This document shows, in pieces, positions 55,141-64,000 of a stretch of 64,000 nt of DNA. This DNA is from Cynocephalus volans. Its lineage: Eukaryota > Chordata > Mammalia > Dermoptera > Cynocephalidae. The first letter of the stretch is position 1. Every line of letters begins with the position of its first letter. The DNA lies in the NCBI RefSeq assembly GCF_027409185.1, contig NC_084474.1, forward strand, positions 90,201,005-90,265,004, given 5' to 3'. A program made the translations under genes and the position numbers. The notes beneath the pieces were generated by a model. The model did no database searches, was not told the origin of the DNA, and saw only the letters and a program-made list of their open reading frames with translations.

Positions 55141-57609
55141 GGAGGAGTTATTCCAATGGTGCAATTGTTCTTAGTTCAGGAAATTCCCCAGAGGGTTGTC
55201 ATACAATCATCACCTTTTTTGCAGCAAGATCCACTGAGATTTTTTTCAGCATATTATGATGCCTTAAATCTTAAATATAGCAGCTTCAAGCCTCTCTTCA
55301 AGCACTTGATATGTGGCAAAAACCTCTGAAAAACTAAATGCTTAGTTTAAAAAAAAATGAATTAACTTAATTTAAATGAAACAAAAACAAAACCCCTGAT
55401 ATTCAGTCTATTATTGGACAAGATTTAATTATGTTTGTGACCCCTTGGGTATGTGGATCTACTTCCATAATTGCCAATTTTTTTTTAATGTTGATTACGA
55501 GTTGAAATGATAACATTTTAGATATATTAGGTGACATAAATGCATTATTAAAATTAATTTACTTTTTCTAACTTTTTAAAAATGTGACTATTATAAAATT
55601 TTAAATTACATATTGGTTTGCATTATATCGGCGTTGGAGGTACTACTGAAAATAAAGGCCTTGTGCCTTCTTCATTGTGGATGACGTCTGGCTAAACCCC
55701 CGGACCCTTGCTGTGTCAGGGAGAAGTTTCCCCACACTTCCTATCTCACAGTCCATGGTGCACAGGGCAAGAGGCAGAGAGACGTGCAGCAGCAGAGCCT
55801 AAACCCTGACTGCAGATCCTGCAGGTTACACCTAAGAGGTAAGTCATCTTAGCAAAAACACATTAAAAACACCTCATCTTTACTTATAAAGAGACTGAAA
55901 CCCAGAGATATTAAACACCCTGCTGAGGTTTATAGTAAAATTTAATAGCAATGTAAAGGCCAAAAGATTGGTGTCAAATACCACATCTCACAAAACAGAT
56001 TAAAATTTTATGCCACAATAAACTACTGATATTTCTGGGGGGTAAAAAAAGAACATTATTTGGGAAGGACAGGTATTTTCTTGTCTTTCAGTCTTTGTAA
56101 AATTATGTCATTCTTATCAGAGTGGAAATTACTGGTCAACTCACCTGTTTACACAAGAAGTCATGCACCTGTTTGGGAAGGCGTTATCAATTTTGCACTA
56201 GCGATGATGATAGCATGGAAACTACCCTGGTCCTAGAATGCAAGGCAACATCCCCATCTAGTGGTTCCTTTCCCAAGATGTATACAGTCTCTCGGACAAT
56301 TAGCATACAGACCAAGCGTACACATCTTTGCACATTTATTCTTGCCCGCTATTTATACTATAATTATGTCTTCCTATTTAAGACCATACAATAAAGAATA
56401 GAGAATGTACTCAGAAGATTTAGAGTGGCAATACCATTAAAAATTATTTAAAATTAAGATCTCATGTATTTGGGACATGCCTGTGGTTCATCCAGGCACG
56501 CTTCTAGGAGAAAGGTATCCTTGAGTCATAATTTTAAAAATGAGAGCTTAGAAGGTGTTAAGAGGAGACATTGATATTTTAGGTTTGCCTTTGCTTTAGG
56601 ATAAAACCTCAGTTATTTCTGGTTGGGGCATCTGTCTCCTTATATTATATGAAAGATTAAAATTGGCTTTTGTAAAGGGAGAAATAAACCAGCATCAATT
56701 ACCACCAAAGAAAGAAAGATGGGATGTAGGTGCTCATTCATTCAGTATAAAATCATATGGAGTTATAAAAACATATTATTTTTAGGTTCTCGGTTGGAAG
56801 AGGAAGAGATTTGCTAAAATAGCAAGAACTGTCACCAGCTAGCTACGTTCAATATGTGCAATGTATATATTTAATGGGAATATTCAAAGCTTTATCAGAT
56901 GTTGAAATAAGACATTAAATTATAGACCTTCAACATGTTAGATTTAGTCTATTAAATCAATAGACTGAAATTTTTCATCTTTATGATCATAGAGTTAGAA
57001 CCCTAGAGCCATAAAATTATGAGATGCCAGGATCTTAAAATTGTTTATCTGTAAAGCTAGTATTGAAAAGCCCTGGGAGACAAATAGTTCCTTTTTCTAG
57101 GGTCAGCTACAGGGACAAAGTTGAGGGGCTTAGTTCCTACAAAATTTTTCACAAATAAATCAGTTATTTTCTTAGAAAGATCTGAGTTTCCCCAAGAAAA
57201 GTTCCCTGAAACATTCTGTTTATCAGATGGAGAAATTAGCATCTGGGGGTTCTTTATGGATAATTTCAGTAGCAGAAAACCCAACTAAAAAGTCAATTGG
57301 CTCATTGAGCTTGGGGAATGTAGTAAGATCAGTATTGTGAGTGTTATTATCTTTTAGTTGGGAAAAAGGGATACTTGAGTATCTAGCCCTTTCATAAAGA
57401 AGTGGGTTAGCACTCACACTTATAGTAGTAAGATCTACTTTGAAAGAAAAACTTTCTGAGTATTATTCATGGCACTAACAATTTACTGTGATTATCCAGC
57501 TCTACATATAATCTGTTTATGATAAAGAAATGAGGAAAGGCCTTAAAAGATCAAGGGAATGAATTAAAGTTGTGGCACGACGTCATACCAGTCATTTCGT
57601 TGTCTTGAT
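55141..57609. other. Unassigned non-coding sequence
   Basis: At 55645-55800 a GC-richer segment holds 'gaaaataaaggccttgtgcc' and several CpGs ('ggcgttgg', 'gacgtctgg'), suggestive of an LTR piece, but no matching family or ends can be defended. Otherwise nothing is recognised. The frames at 56122-56394 and 57057-57417 have no known domain. Confidence 0.35.
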
Positions 57610-57850
57610 TAATTCATGACAACCTATAAGCTTAGACTTACCTTTATTTTTCAGACAAGAAAGCAGAGGTGCAGAATGATAAAATAAGCTAATACATTTG
57701 TTAATTAGCTCAATTTAACCATTCCACAATGTCATGTACTTTAAATCATCATGTTGTACATGATAAAAAGATACAATGTTATCTGTCATTTTATAAATAA
57801 GTAAATAAGCAGCTAGTAGATGTAAATCCTGGACCTTAACATAGATGTCT
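57610..57850 (-). repeat. MIR, antisense, interrupted by an L1 3' tail
   Basis: The left part (57610-57690: 'catgacaacctataagc', 'tttttcagacaagaaagcagaggtgcagaatgataaaataag') and the right part (57810-57840: 'gcagctagtagatgtaaatcctgg') are consecutive pieces of reverse-complement MIR. They are separated by foreign sequence that is an L1 3' terminus. Confidence 0.6.
57693..57808 (+). mobile_element. L1 3'-terminal fragment in sense orientation
   Basis: 'tttgttaattagctcaatttaaccattccacaatgtcatgtac', 'aaatcatcatgttgtacatgataaaaagatacaatgttatctgtcattttataaataagtaa' follows the last ~115 bases of L1 3' UTR, as at 12960-13070. It is a heavily 5'-truncated insertion inside a MIR. Confidence 0.6.
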
Positions 57851-59809
57851 TACTCTAAAGCATATTCTTTTTCTAAAATATTTAGGTTTCATGACAGAAA
57901 CCTCTATAATATGTATCTACTCTGTATTGCAACTTTGCATACAATAATCTAATTGTATTTCTCTAACAATGTCATCTTGAGGTGGCTATTATTTTCCTCT
58001 TCTCACTCATGAGAGATGTGAGAGTTGAAGAATCATGTAGTCAACCCGCTCTTCAAAAGCTGTCTTTGTTCCTTCAGAAACCTGTGGTCTGCTCACTAAA
58101 ACGCTTCTGTTAAATAAATACTCTAAAAAGGTGTTCACCTCTCTTCCTGACCTCTTATCTTGGTCCTTGTTAATTTCCCTCATTTCCTTCAAATCTGACA
58201 AATTAATCCAAAAGCAAATACAATTAGAAGTAATCTCCTGCTGATGCTCTTCTTGAAAGCCAAAAAATTGAATTAGAAAAAGGATTGCATGTAGTCTAAG
58301 CATTGCAAAGACTGCTCTCTTTTGGTTTTCATTTTTATATTCATAGAGCCTTATCAGAACCCCTGTGAGATTATAGAGAACGTTGGCCTTATTTCCACTA
58401 ACAGCTGTTGGTTTTGTCATTTTCATCCAAACACCTAAGTCATAAGTAATTGGGTTTCCTTACTATAGAAGTACTGGCATTTTTATGATAATGAATTTGA
58501 GTACAGGGGCTCATTTGACATTAAAGGTGCTTTGCAAATATATAATGAAAAACTGGTTTAGAAGAGTACATCCAGGAATAAAGCAAATGTTTAATTTTTA
58601 TGAAACACACTGAAATGTCCAGAGGATACTAGTTGGCAGGTGAATAAGCTCTTAAAACATCTCTGCATTACCTGAGACTGATGTATGTCTCTTAAAGGTG
58701 GGCCTTGTTTTAAATTTCAGATTAATTTCACATCCTTTTTAGGTCTGCCATGTACCAGAAAAGTAGAAAGCTACTTTCAGGAACAGCAACAACAAAAACA
58801 GAAAACAGAAAACAAAACAAAACAAAACTGGAATATGATTTTTTTTAAAGCAAAGAAAAGGGCTCATCAGCTAGAAGGAAGGACATTGATACACATACAA
58901 AGGTGAAAAAATAAGTAATGCATAATGGCTGGCATTATTTCAATTATTTTCGTATGTCTGATATTTTCAATAAAGACATAACTACCTTGAGGCCACAGAT
59001 GCATTTATATGTTCACTTATAAGTTTGATCCTCACTTGAATTGGTTCTCAAAGGATAGGTATAATTTGGTTGGAAATAATCAAGGATATTAATTTATTAG
59101 TTTGTGAGCCATTTTCAGTACATTCATCACTATTAGAAATAAATCAAGTCTAGATGCCCACTGAGGAATATAAGATATATTGCATTTTGAAGGATCTTAA
59201 AATGATTTTACTTAAAAGCACACGTGTATATGTGTGTACAGAAATTGTCAAGGAGAATAGAGAGAAAACTCTTAATAATGGGAATATGGAAAAAGAGGAT
59301 GTGGATTAGGGGTCAAGAAATAAAAGGAAATTGTATTCTTTCACATTTTACAATTTACCATCTCATAATATATGAATTTTTACAACAAAAATACATGGTT
59401 TATACTGTAAAATATTTTAATTTTTGAAATATGAAAGATCTTCATATTTGTAAAGCATATTAAAACACATCTTTTCCAAGTATGCTCATTATCAGATAAA
59501 AAACATTTAGTCACGAGTAACGGATAACATCCTAAACAAACATACTGTATTATTTTCATTTTTCTCAGAATCATATCTATAGCTCAGATTTCCTGAGACT
59601 TAGTCCATTTTTTCTTTTTTACTAGTACAGTATTCAAAATGTGTGCAGGTTCAATTGCATTCTAATATTCTAATAACTTTTGTGGAACTTATCATGCAAG
59701 GATTTTCTATAGTTTTAAAAATTGTAATTCAGCCTTCCCTCTATGGACATGATGCATTTAAATAAAAGACAAAATATTTTTTAAAGCAGGCAGTTTACTT
59801 TCTGTGATT
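57851..59809. other. Unassigned non-coding sequence
   Basis: No transposon is recognised with confidence. The 139-codon minus-strand frame at 58007-58426 is the longest open frame outside the pseudogene and the pyrimidine tract, but it contains no motif I know and no splice or promoter context. An A-rich patch lies at 58785-58830. Confidence 0.35.
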
Positions 59810-60201
59810 TTATTTTATTTTCTAATTGTCTCCTACTAGTATATAATAATGCAATTAGCTTTGAAATATTAACCTGTGTGTGTGTCTAAGTTCATAAATA
59901 ATTTCTAGGAAGTTTAGTGCTTTAGTTTTATTTTGAGTTTAGATTCCTTGGAATTTTCTATGTAAATGGTCATATCATCTACACATAGAGACCATTTTGC
60001 TTCTTTAGAATGTTTATGCTTCTTCCTTATCTTAACTTATTGGAATATCTAGGACCTGCAGTGTGAGGTTGAGTAGAAGAGGTTTGTTTTCTAAAACAGG
60101 GAATTTTTTTTTTTTTTTGAAATTAGGGAGAAACAATGGTTTATCACTATGAAGTTTACCGTATTCCTACTTTGAGTGAATGCTGAGTTTCTTTAAATGC
60201 T
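59810..60201 (-). mobile_element. L1 ORF2 remnant, antisense, left part
   Basis: The plus strand reads as the reverse complement of the L1 reverse-transcriptase region: 'gaattttctatgtaaatggtcatatcatctacacatagagacc' corresponds to the conserved 'atgatcatatcatctgcaaacagaga' block, and 'ctaggacctgcagtgtgaggttgagtagaagaggt' to 'aggacttccagtactatgttgaatagaagtgg'. Reading frames are destroyed. It continues after the inserted LTR. Confidence 0.75.
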
Positions 60202-60590
60202 TGCCTAGGATTGAGTGTCTCCCCAAAACTTGACCCCCCACTGTGACAATGTTAAGAGGGTGGGAAATCCTATTCTGGTAATTGAAAGGTAGAGCCTTGA
60301 AGAGGTGATTAGATTGTTGGACTATGCTGTAGTGAATGGATTAAAAGCAGTGGTCATGGGCATGGTTTGGAGGGCTTTAAAAGGAGAGTGAATGAGGAGA
60401 TTAGTCTCTGCTCTTCCATTTTGCAGTGTGATACCCTGCCACTACTGTCACCACCACTAAGACCTTCACCAAATGGGTGCCCTGGGCTTAGGACTTCTCA
60501 GCCTCTGAAAAGAAGAAATAAATTTTGTTTTCTTTATAAATCATCCAGTTCCAGGTATTTTATTATAAGAAATAGAAACGGTCTAATACA
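60202..60590 (+). mobile_element. MLT1-type LTR inserted in the L1 remnant
   Basis: It runs from TGCCTAGGATTGAGTG to CGGTCTAATACA. It carries MLT1 blocks in order: a 'ttgaaaggtagagccttgaagaggtgattag' block, 'catggtttggagggctttaaaagga', 'cctctgaaaagaagaaataaattttgttttctttataaatcatccagttccagg'. The antisense L1 reads on directly after it, so the LTR inserted into an existing L1. No clean duplication remains. Confidence 0.75.
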
Positions 60591-60896
60591 GTACTCTTTA
60601 TGTACCTACTGAAAAAAATCTTTTTACCTCTTTATTCTGTTAATGTGTTAAATTATACTGACTGATTTTTTTTTTTTTTTGAGTGTTAAACCCTCTGTAC
60701 TTTCCTAGGTTAAATCATATTTGGTCGTGATGTATGACATACTGGTCTATAACTGTCTTTCTTTATCTTTTCTGGAAATTTCTTTGCCAGATCTGGTAGT
60801 AGGGTTATGCTGGTCTCAAAAAAAGATGGGCAATGATCATTGTTTTATTTTATGAAGTACTTAATAGAAATATGCATAAATCTTTCACATATACAT

Positions 60897-60932
<36 letters not shown>

Positions 60933-61843
60933 TATATGTTTCTATATTATCTCTCTTTCCTCGAATGTTTGACAATATTTACCAGAAAAACCAAGTTGTT
61001 CTGGAGTCATCTTTTTGGGAAGGCTTTGGTAACAAATTCAACTTTTTCAATAGATACGTCTTCAGATTTTTTGTTCTTGTGTCAGTTTTGATAAGTTGTA
61101 TTTTTCAAGAAATTGGTCCTTATAATTTCAGTTGTCAAATGTGCTTACATAAAATTGTTATATATCATCTTATTTTCCCTCTATTTTTCATAGGATTAAT
61201 AACCCCTTGCTCACTCTTCTCATTGATGATTTTTTATTCTCACTTTCCTTTTTGTCATTATTCAGTTGGACGATTTTTTTGATATTTTCTAAGAATTATT
61301 GATTTTGTTTTTTCTTTCTCTGTTGGTTTTTTTATGTGGTTGATTTCTTTTCTCATTTTAATGATTTTTTTCTTCTACTTTGTGTGTTTTCTATTTTATT
61401 TCTTTGTTTTTTAAGTTGGATTCTTAGGTCATTGATTTTATAATCTTCTTTTTTAATATAAACATTTACAGCTATAAATTGCCCTCACTTTAGGTGTATT
61501 GTTCTTGAGTTCAAAATATCTTCTAACTTCTTTTGTAATTTTATCATAAATCAGTGAATTCTTTACAGCTGTGCTGCTTAATTTCCAGATATTTGGAAAT
61601 TTTCTAGACACTTCATTGGCACTGAAATCTAAGTTAATTTTATTGTGATCAGAGAATATACTTTGTGTGATTTTGATTTGATGCAGATCAACAAATTCGG
61701 AAAATTTCAGTGATTATTTCTTTCAATTTTTTTCTTAGTGCCAATATATTTTTTATCTATTTCTGTTATCCTAATGGTGTATATGTTACACATTTTGAGA
61801 TTTTCTCACAGACCCCTTGTACCTGTTTTTTCTCAATTTTTTT
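60591..61843 (-). mobile_element. L1 ORF2 remnant, antisense, right part
   Basis: Reverse-complement L1 ORF2 continues with 'cctctttattctgttaatgtgttaaattatactgactgatt', 'ggtagtagggttatgctggtctca', then 'aatttccagatatttggaaattttctagac' and 'taattttattgtgatcagagaatatactttgtgtgattttg'. The last is the reverse complement of a conserved L1 5'/ORF2 segment. Many stops and indels make it non-functional. An (AC)n run (60899-60929) and a 15-base T run lie in it. Confidence 0.75.
60899..60929. repeat. (AC)n microsatellite
   Basis: About fifteen uninterrupted AC units lie inside the antisense L1. Confidence 0.9.
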
Positions 61844-61890
61844 TGTCTCTCTATGCTGTGCTCTTACCAATTGAGTTAACCAGCCAGGCT
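61844..61890 (-). mobile_element. Truncated tRNA-Ile-like SINE, antisense
   Basis: On the minus strand it begins GCCTGGCTGGTTAACTCAATT, then a 'ggtaagagcacag' A-box zone, then breaks off after about 35 bases into an A-rich end. The wording parallels tRNA-Ile more closely than the copy at 13677 does. The B-box half is missing. The boundary with the L1 is unclear. Confidence 0.55.
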
Positions 61891-62974
61891 TGATTCTTTT
61901 CTTTAGTAGCTTTCGTTTCTGATCTAAGAACTTCTCTCTTTGCATTGAGTTTCAATGCTTATCTTTTTACCTCGTGGCACATGGTTATAATGGGTGGTTT
62001 AAGGTCATTGATGACTCCAATATTTGAGTCATATTGAGGTTAACATCTATTAATTGCATTTTTACTTGAGAATTGATTCTTATTTTTTTTCTAATTTTCA
62101 TATGTTAACTCATTTTTTATTTTAATGTGATCATTATGAATCTTATGTCACGTGGATACTGGATCCTGTTATAATCCTAAGGAGAATGTTTTAGCAAGTG
62201 ATCAACCCAGATATGTTTAGAATATAAATTCTATCTGATTTTCCTAGGTGACTCAAATCTCCATCAGGTCTCTCAGATTTGCTGTGCTTGTTTGGGTCTG
62301 ATTCATACATGCTTAACTTAGGAAATGGTCTGATTTACAGATGTTCAGTTTCCCTAAGCCTTTGGAGCATTAGTATGTATTTCTTCCACACATGTGTATT
62401 CTGGGGTTCAATTGAGATTGAGCAGTGGTTCAAATATGAATCTTGCTCTCCAAAGCTTCGTTATATTGGATTGGGTCTCTCTCACACATGCATAGCTCAG
62501 AGATAAGCCTGTCATTTTTACTGATTTATTTGTATATTTAGCAGGCCCATTATTTCAGTTATCAATAATCTCAAATTTCCCTCACATGCTTCAGTCTCCA
62601 GGGTCAACCTTTCCTCTTTCCTCTGGCAAGTTCATGTGGTTTCTCTTCTAGTTTTAGACAGAATCACTGTCCCTCTTCTCTCTAACTGGAGCTGATCCTT
62701 GGGGCAGAGAATAAATAAAATAGAATCAGTAGCAAACAGACAAGAAATTAGTAAACATTCCCACTGGGAAGTCACCTCTCCAAGATTTAACTTTTCTCCA
62801 AAATCCACCTATTTTTCACTTACTTTACAGAGTCTTCTTTTTCTTTTGTTTGTTTGTTTTTACTTATATGATTGTAGTCCGAAAACCTACTTCCAGATCT
62901 TATGTTGTAATTCTACATTTATCAGTGTAACCATATATCTATGTATACACTTGTCCATATTAAATTTTAATTCA
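61891..62974. other. Unassigned sequence
   Basis: No gene is recognised. A 300-base stretch at 62150-62470 has unusual wording ('tttagcaagtgatcaacccag', 'ccatcaggtctctcagatttgctgtgc') that I cannot match to a family. The frames at 62279-62506 and 62699-63004 have no known domain. A (TTTG)n patch lies near 62846-62861. Confidence 0.35.
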
Positions 62975-63100
62975 ACAGCTATTTATCAAGTAACTACTAT
63001 ATAAAAATACTATACCAGGCATTGTTGATAAATATGTAGATGTTTCTTATCTACAAGGAGCTCAAAGTTTAATGAGATATTTATTTCTGTACACGACTGG
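62975..63100 (-). repeat. L2-like fragment, antisense
   Basis: 'caacagctatttatcaagtaactactatataaaaatactataccaggcattgttgataaatatgtagatg' and 'atctacaaggagctcaaagtttaatgagat' match the ancient 'gagtacctactatgtgccaggcact ... gagctcaca' repeat. Confidence 0.6.
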
Positions 63101-63538
63101 CCATGAAAGTATATGGCAACTGCTATGTGAGATATACGTGTAAAGCATGTGGTCACAAAGAAGTTAATTCTCTTGATTCTGTTGCGTGGCTCAGCAAAAG
63201 CTCTAAATACTGGGTTGTTTTCTTCTTGAGTTCTAACAGCAAAGGAAGAAAAGCCTTAGAAAAGATAGACTAGCATGAAAGGTTAAATAATAAAGAGTTA
63301 ATCCATATGATTATGGAATTAACTGTGTAGGGTAAAAGATGACTGGAGAGCCAACAGAACTAAGGTTATGACCAAAAGAAGTTTGAATTTTATTTTATAA
63401 ACCAAGATGGGTGATAATGTGTTTTTAAAGATAGGAGTTAAAGCAAGAGACTGCTTGAAATGAAAGATATAAATGAATTTTTGTCTTATTTCCTAAGCTC
63501 TTAGTAAATATTTCTTAGGGGTATTTGGCAAATCTGTA
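63101..63538. other. Unique non-coding sequence
   Basis: No gene or transposon is recognised. Confidence 0.35.
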
Positions 63539-63943
63539 TGCTATGGGTTGAATGTGTCCCTCAAAGTCCACATGTTGGAAAGTTAATGCTCAGTGCAGCA
63601 GTGTTGAGAGGTGAGACCTTTGAGAGCTGATTAGGTCAGGAGGCCTTGGCCCTCATGAATGGATTAATATTGTTATTGTGGAGTGGGTTAGTTATCCTGG
63701 GTGTGGGTTCCTGATAAAATGATGTTTTGTCCCTTTTTCCTCTCTCTCTCTCCCTTTCTCTTTCATGTTATCTTGTCCTTCCACCTTCTGCTATGGGATG
63801 ACACAGCAAGAAGGTCCACACCAGATGCTGGTCCCTCGACCTTGGACTTTCCATCCTCCAGAACTGTAAAAAATAATTTATTTTCTTTATAAATTACCCA
63901 GTCTGTGCTATTCTGTTACAGCAACACAAAACACACTAAGACA
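63539..63943 (+). mobile_element. MST/MLT1-type LTR (MaLR), sense
   Basis: It runs from TGCTATGGGTTGAATGTGTCC to CACACTAAGACA. Ordered blocks: 'ttggaaagttaatgctcagtgcagcagtgttgagaggtg', 'ctcatgaatggattaatattg', 'ccaccttctgctatgggatgacacagcaagaaggtccacaccagatgctggtccc', 'tggactttccatcctccagaactgtaaaa' and 'ttataaattacccagtctgtgc'. The match is stronger than for the other MaLR copies, so it belongs to a younger MST-like group. No perfect TSD was seen. A few bases of unassigned sequence follow to the window end. Confidence 0.85.
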
Positions 63944-64000
63944 TTGTGCTGACTTCCTGCTATAAGCCAGGTGCTATTTTGACTTTATAAACACATTTGA

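Noticed and set aside
58007-58426. 139-codon minus-strand open frame
   Set aside because: It has no known motif, no promoter or splice context, and ordinary AT-rich composition. It was kept as unassigned.
1-64000. CRISPR arrays, bacterial operons, phage or plasmid features
   Set aside because: No direct repeats of CRISPR type, no compact coding, and a mammalian repeat landscape throughout.

Overview
This is a stretch of a eutherian mammal's nuclear genome with no recognisable functional gene. It is AT-rich, has low coding density, and is built mostly of old interspersed repeats: MIR, L2, L1 remnants, MaLR-type (MLT1/MST) LTRs, and hAT- and Tigger-like DNA transposon remnants. No open reading frame looks like a conserved protein. 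The longest (171 codons, minus strand, 23873-24388) is antisense to a pseudogene. A tRNA-Ile-like SINE with target-site duplications (13677-13775), and a shorter related fragment (61844-61890), recall the tRNA-Ile-derived CYN SINEs of colugos. A dermopteran source is therefore a reasonable but unproven guess.

Layout. 1-9 kb holds an L1M-type fragment, an antisense MLT1-type LTR with a perfect 5-bp target duplication (2627-3087), L2/MIR fragments and a well-preserved antisense solo LTR with a perfect 5-bp duplication (7701-8076). 9-23 kb holds MIR and L2 fragments, a sense MLT1 LTR (11577-11931), an L1 3' end (12601-13079), the SINE, a 26-bp-arm inverted repeat (13951-14017), and an hAT-like element split by a Tigger-like element (15055-15573). 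23.9-25.7 kb is a decayed processed pseudogene of the E3 ligase RNF220, recognisable by its RING finger and C-terminus. 26-31 kb is unique sequence with MIR/L2 remnants and an AT-rich, homeodomain-motif-rich block near 28 kb.

Three related antisense solo LTRs of one endogenous retrovirus family lie at 31976-32437, 40234-40729 and about 53331-53730. The second carries a four-unit, exactly 24-bp tandem repeat in U3, each unit with an NF-kB-like core. Between and after them are a pyrimidine-rich tract (36041-36640), an L1 ORF1-like remnant (38190-38870), an antisense ERVL-like LTR (43148-43549), an antisense L1 3' end with a (TC)34 run (44326-44780), an hAT-like element (46593-46931), and more MIR/L2. 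The last 4 kb is an antisense L1 ORF2 remnant interrupted by an MLT1 LTR (60202-60590), then an MST/MLT1-type LTR (63539-63943).

No genes act together here. The region reads as intergenic or deep intronic. The points of interest are transposon archaeology, a structured retroviral enhancer repeat, and a few repeat-free AT-rich blocks that could be conserved regulatory elements. I found no convincing undescribed biological system. Repeat family names come from recalled consensus sequences, not a database search.
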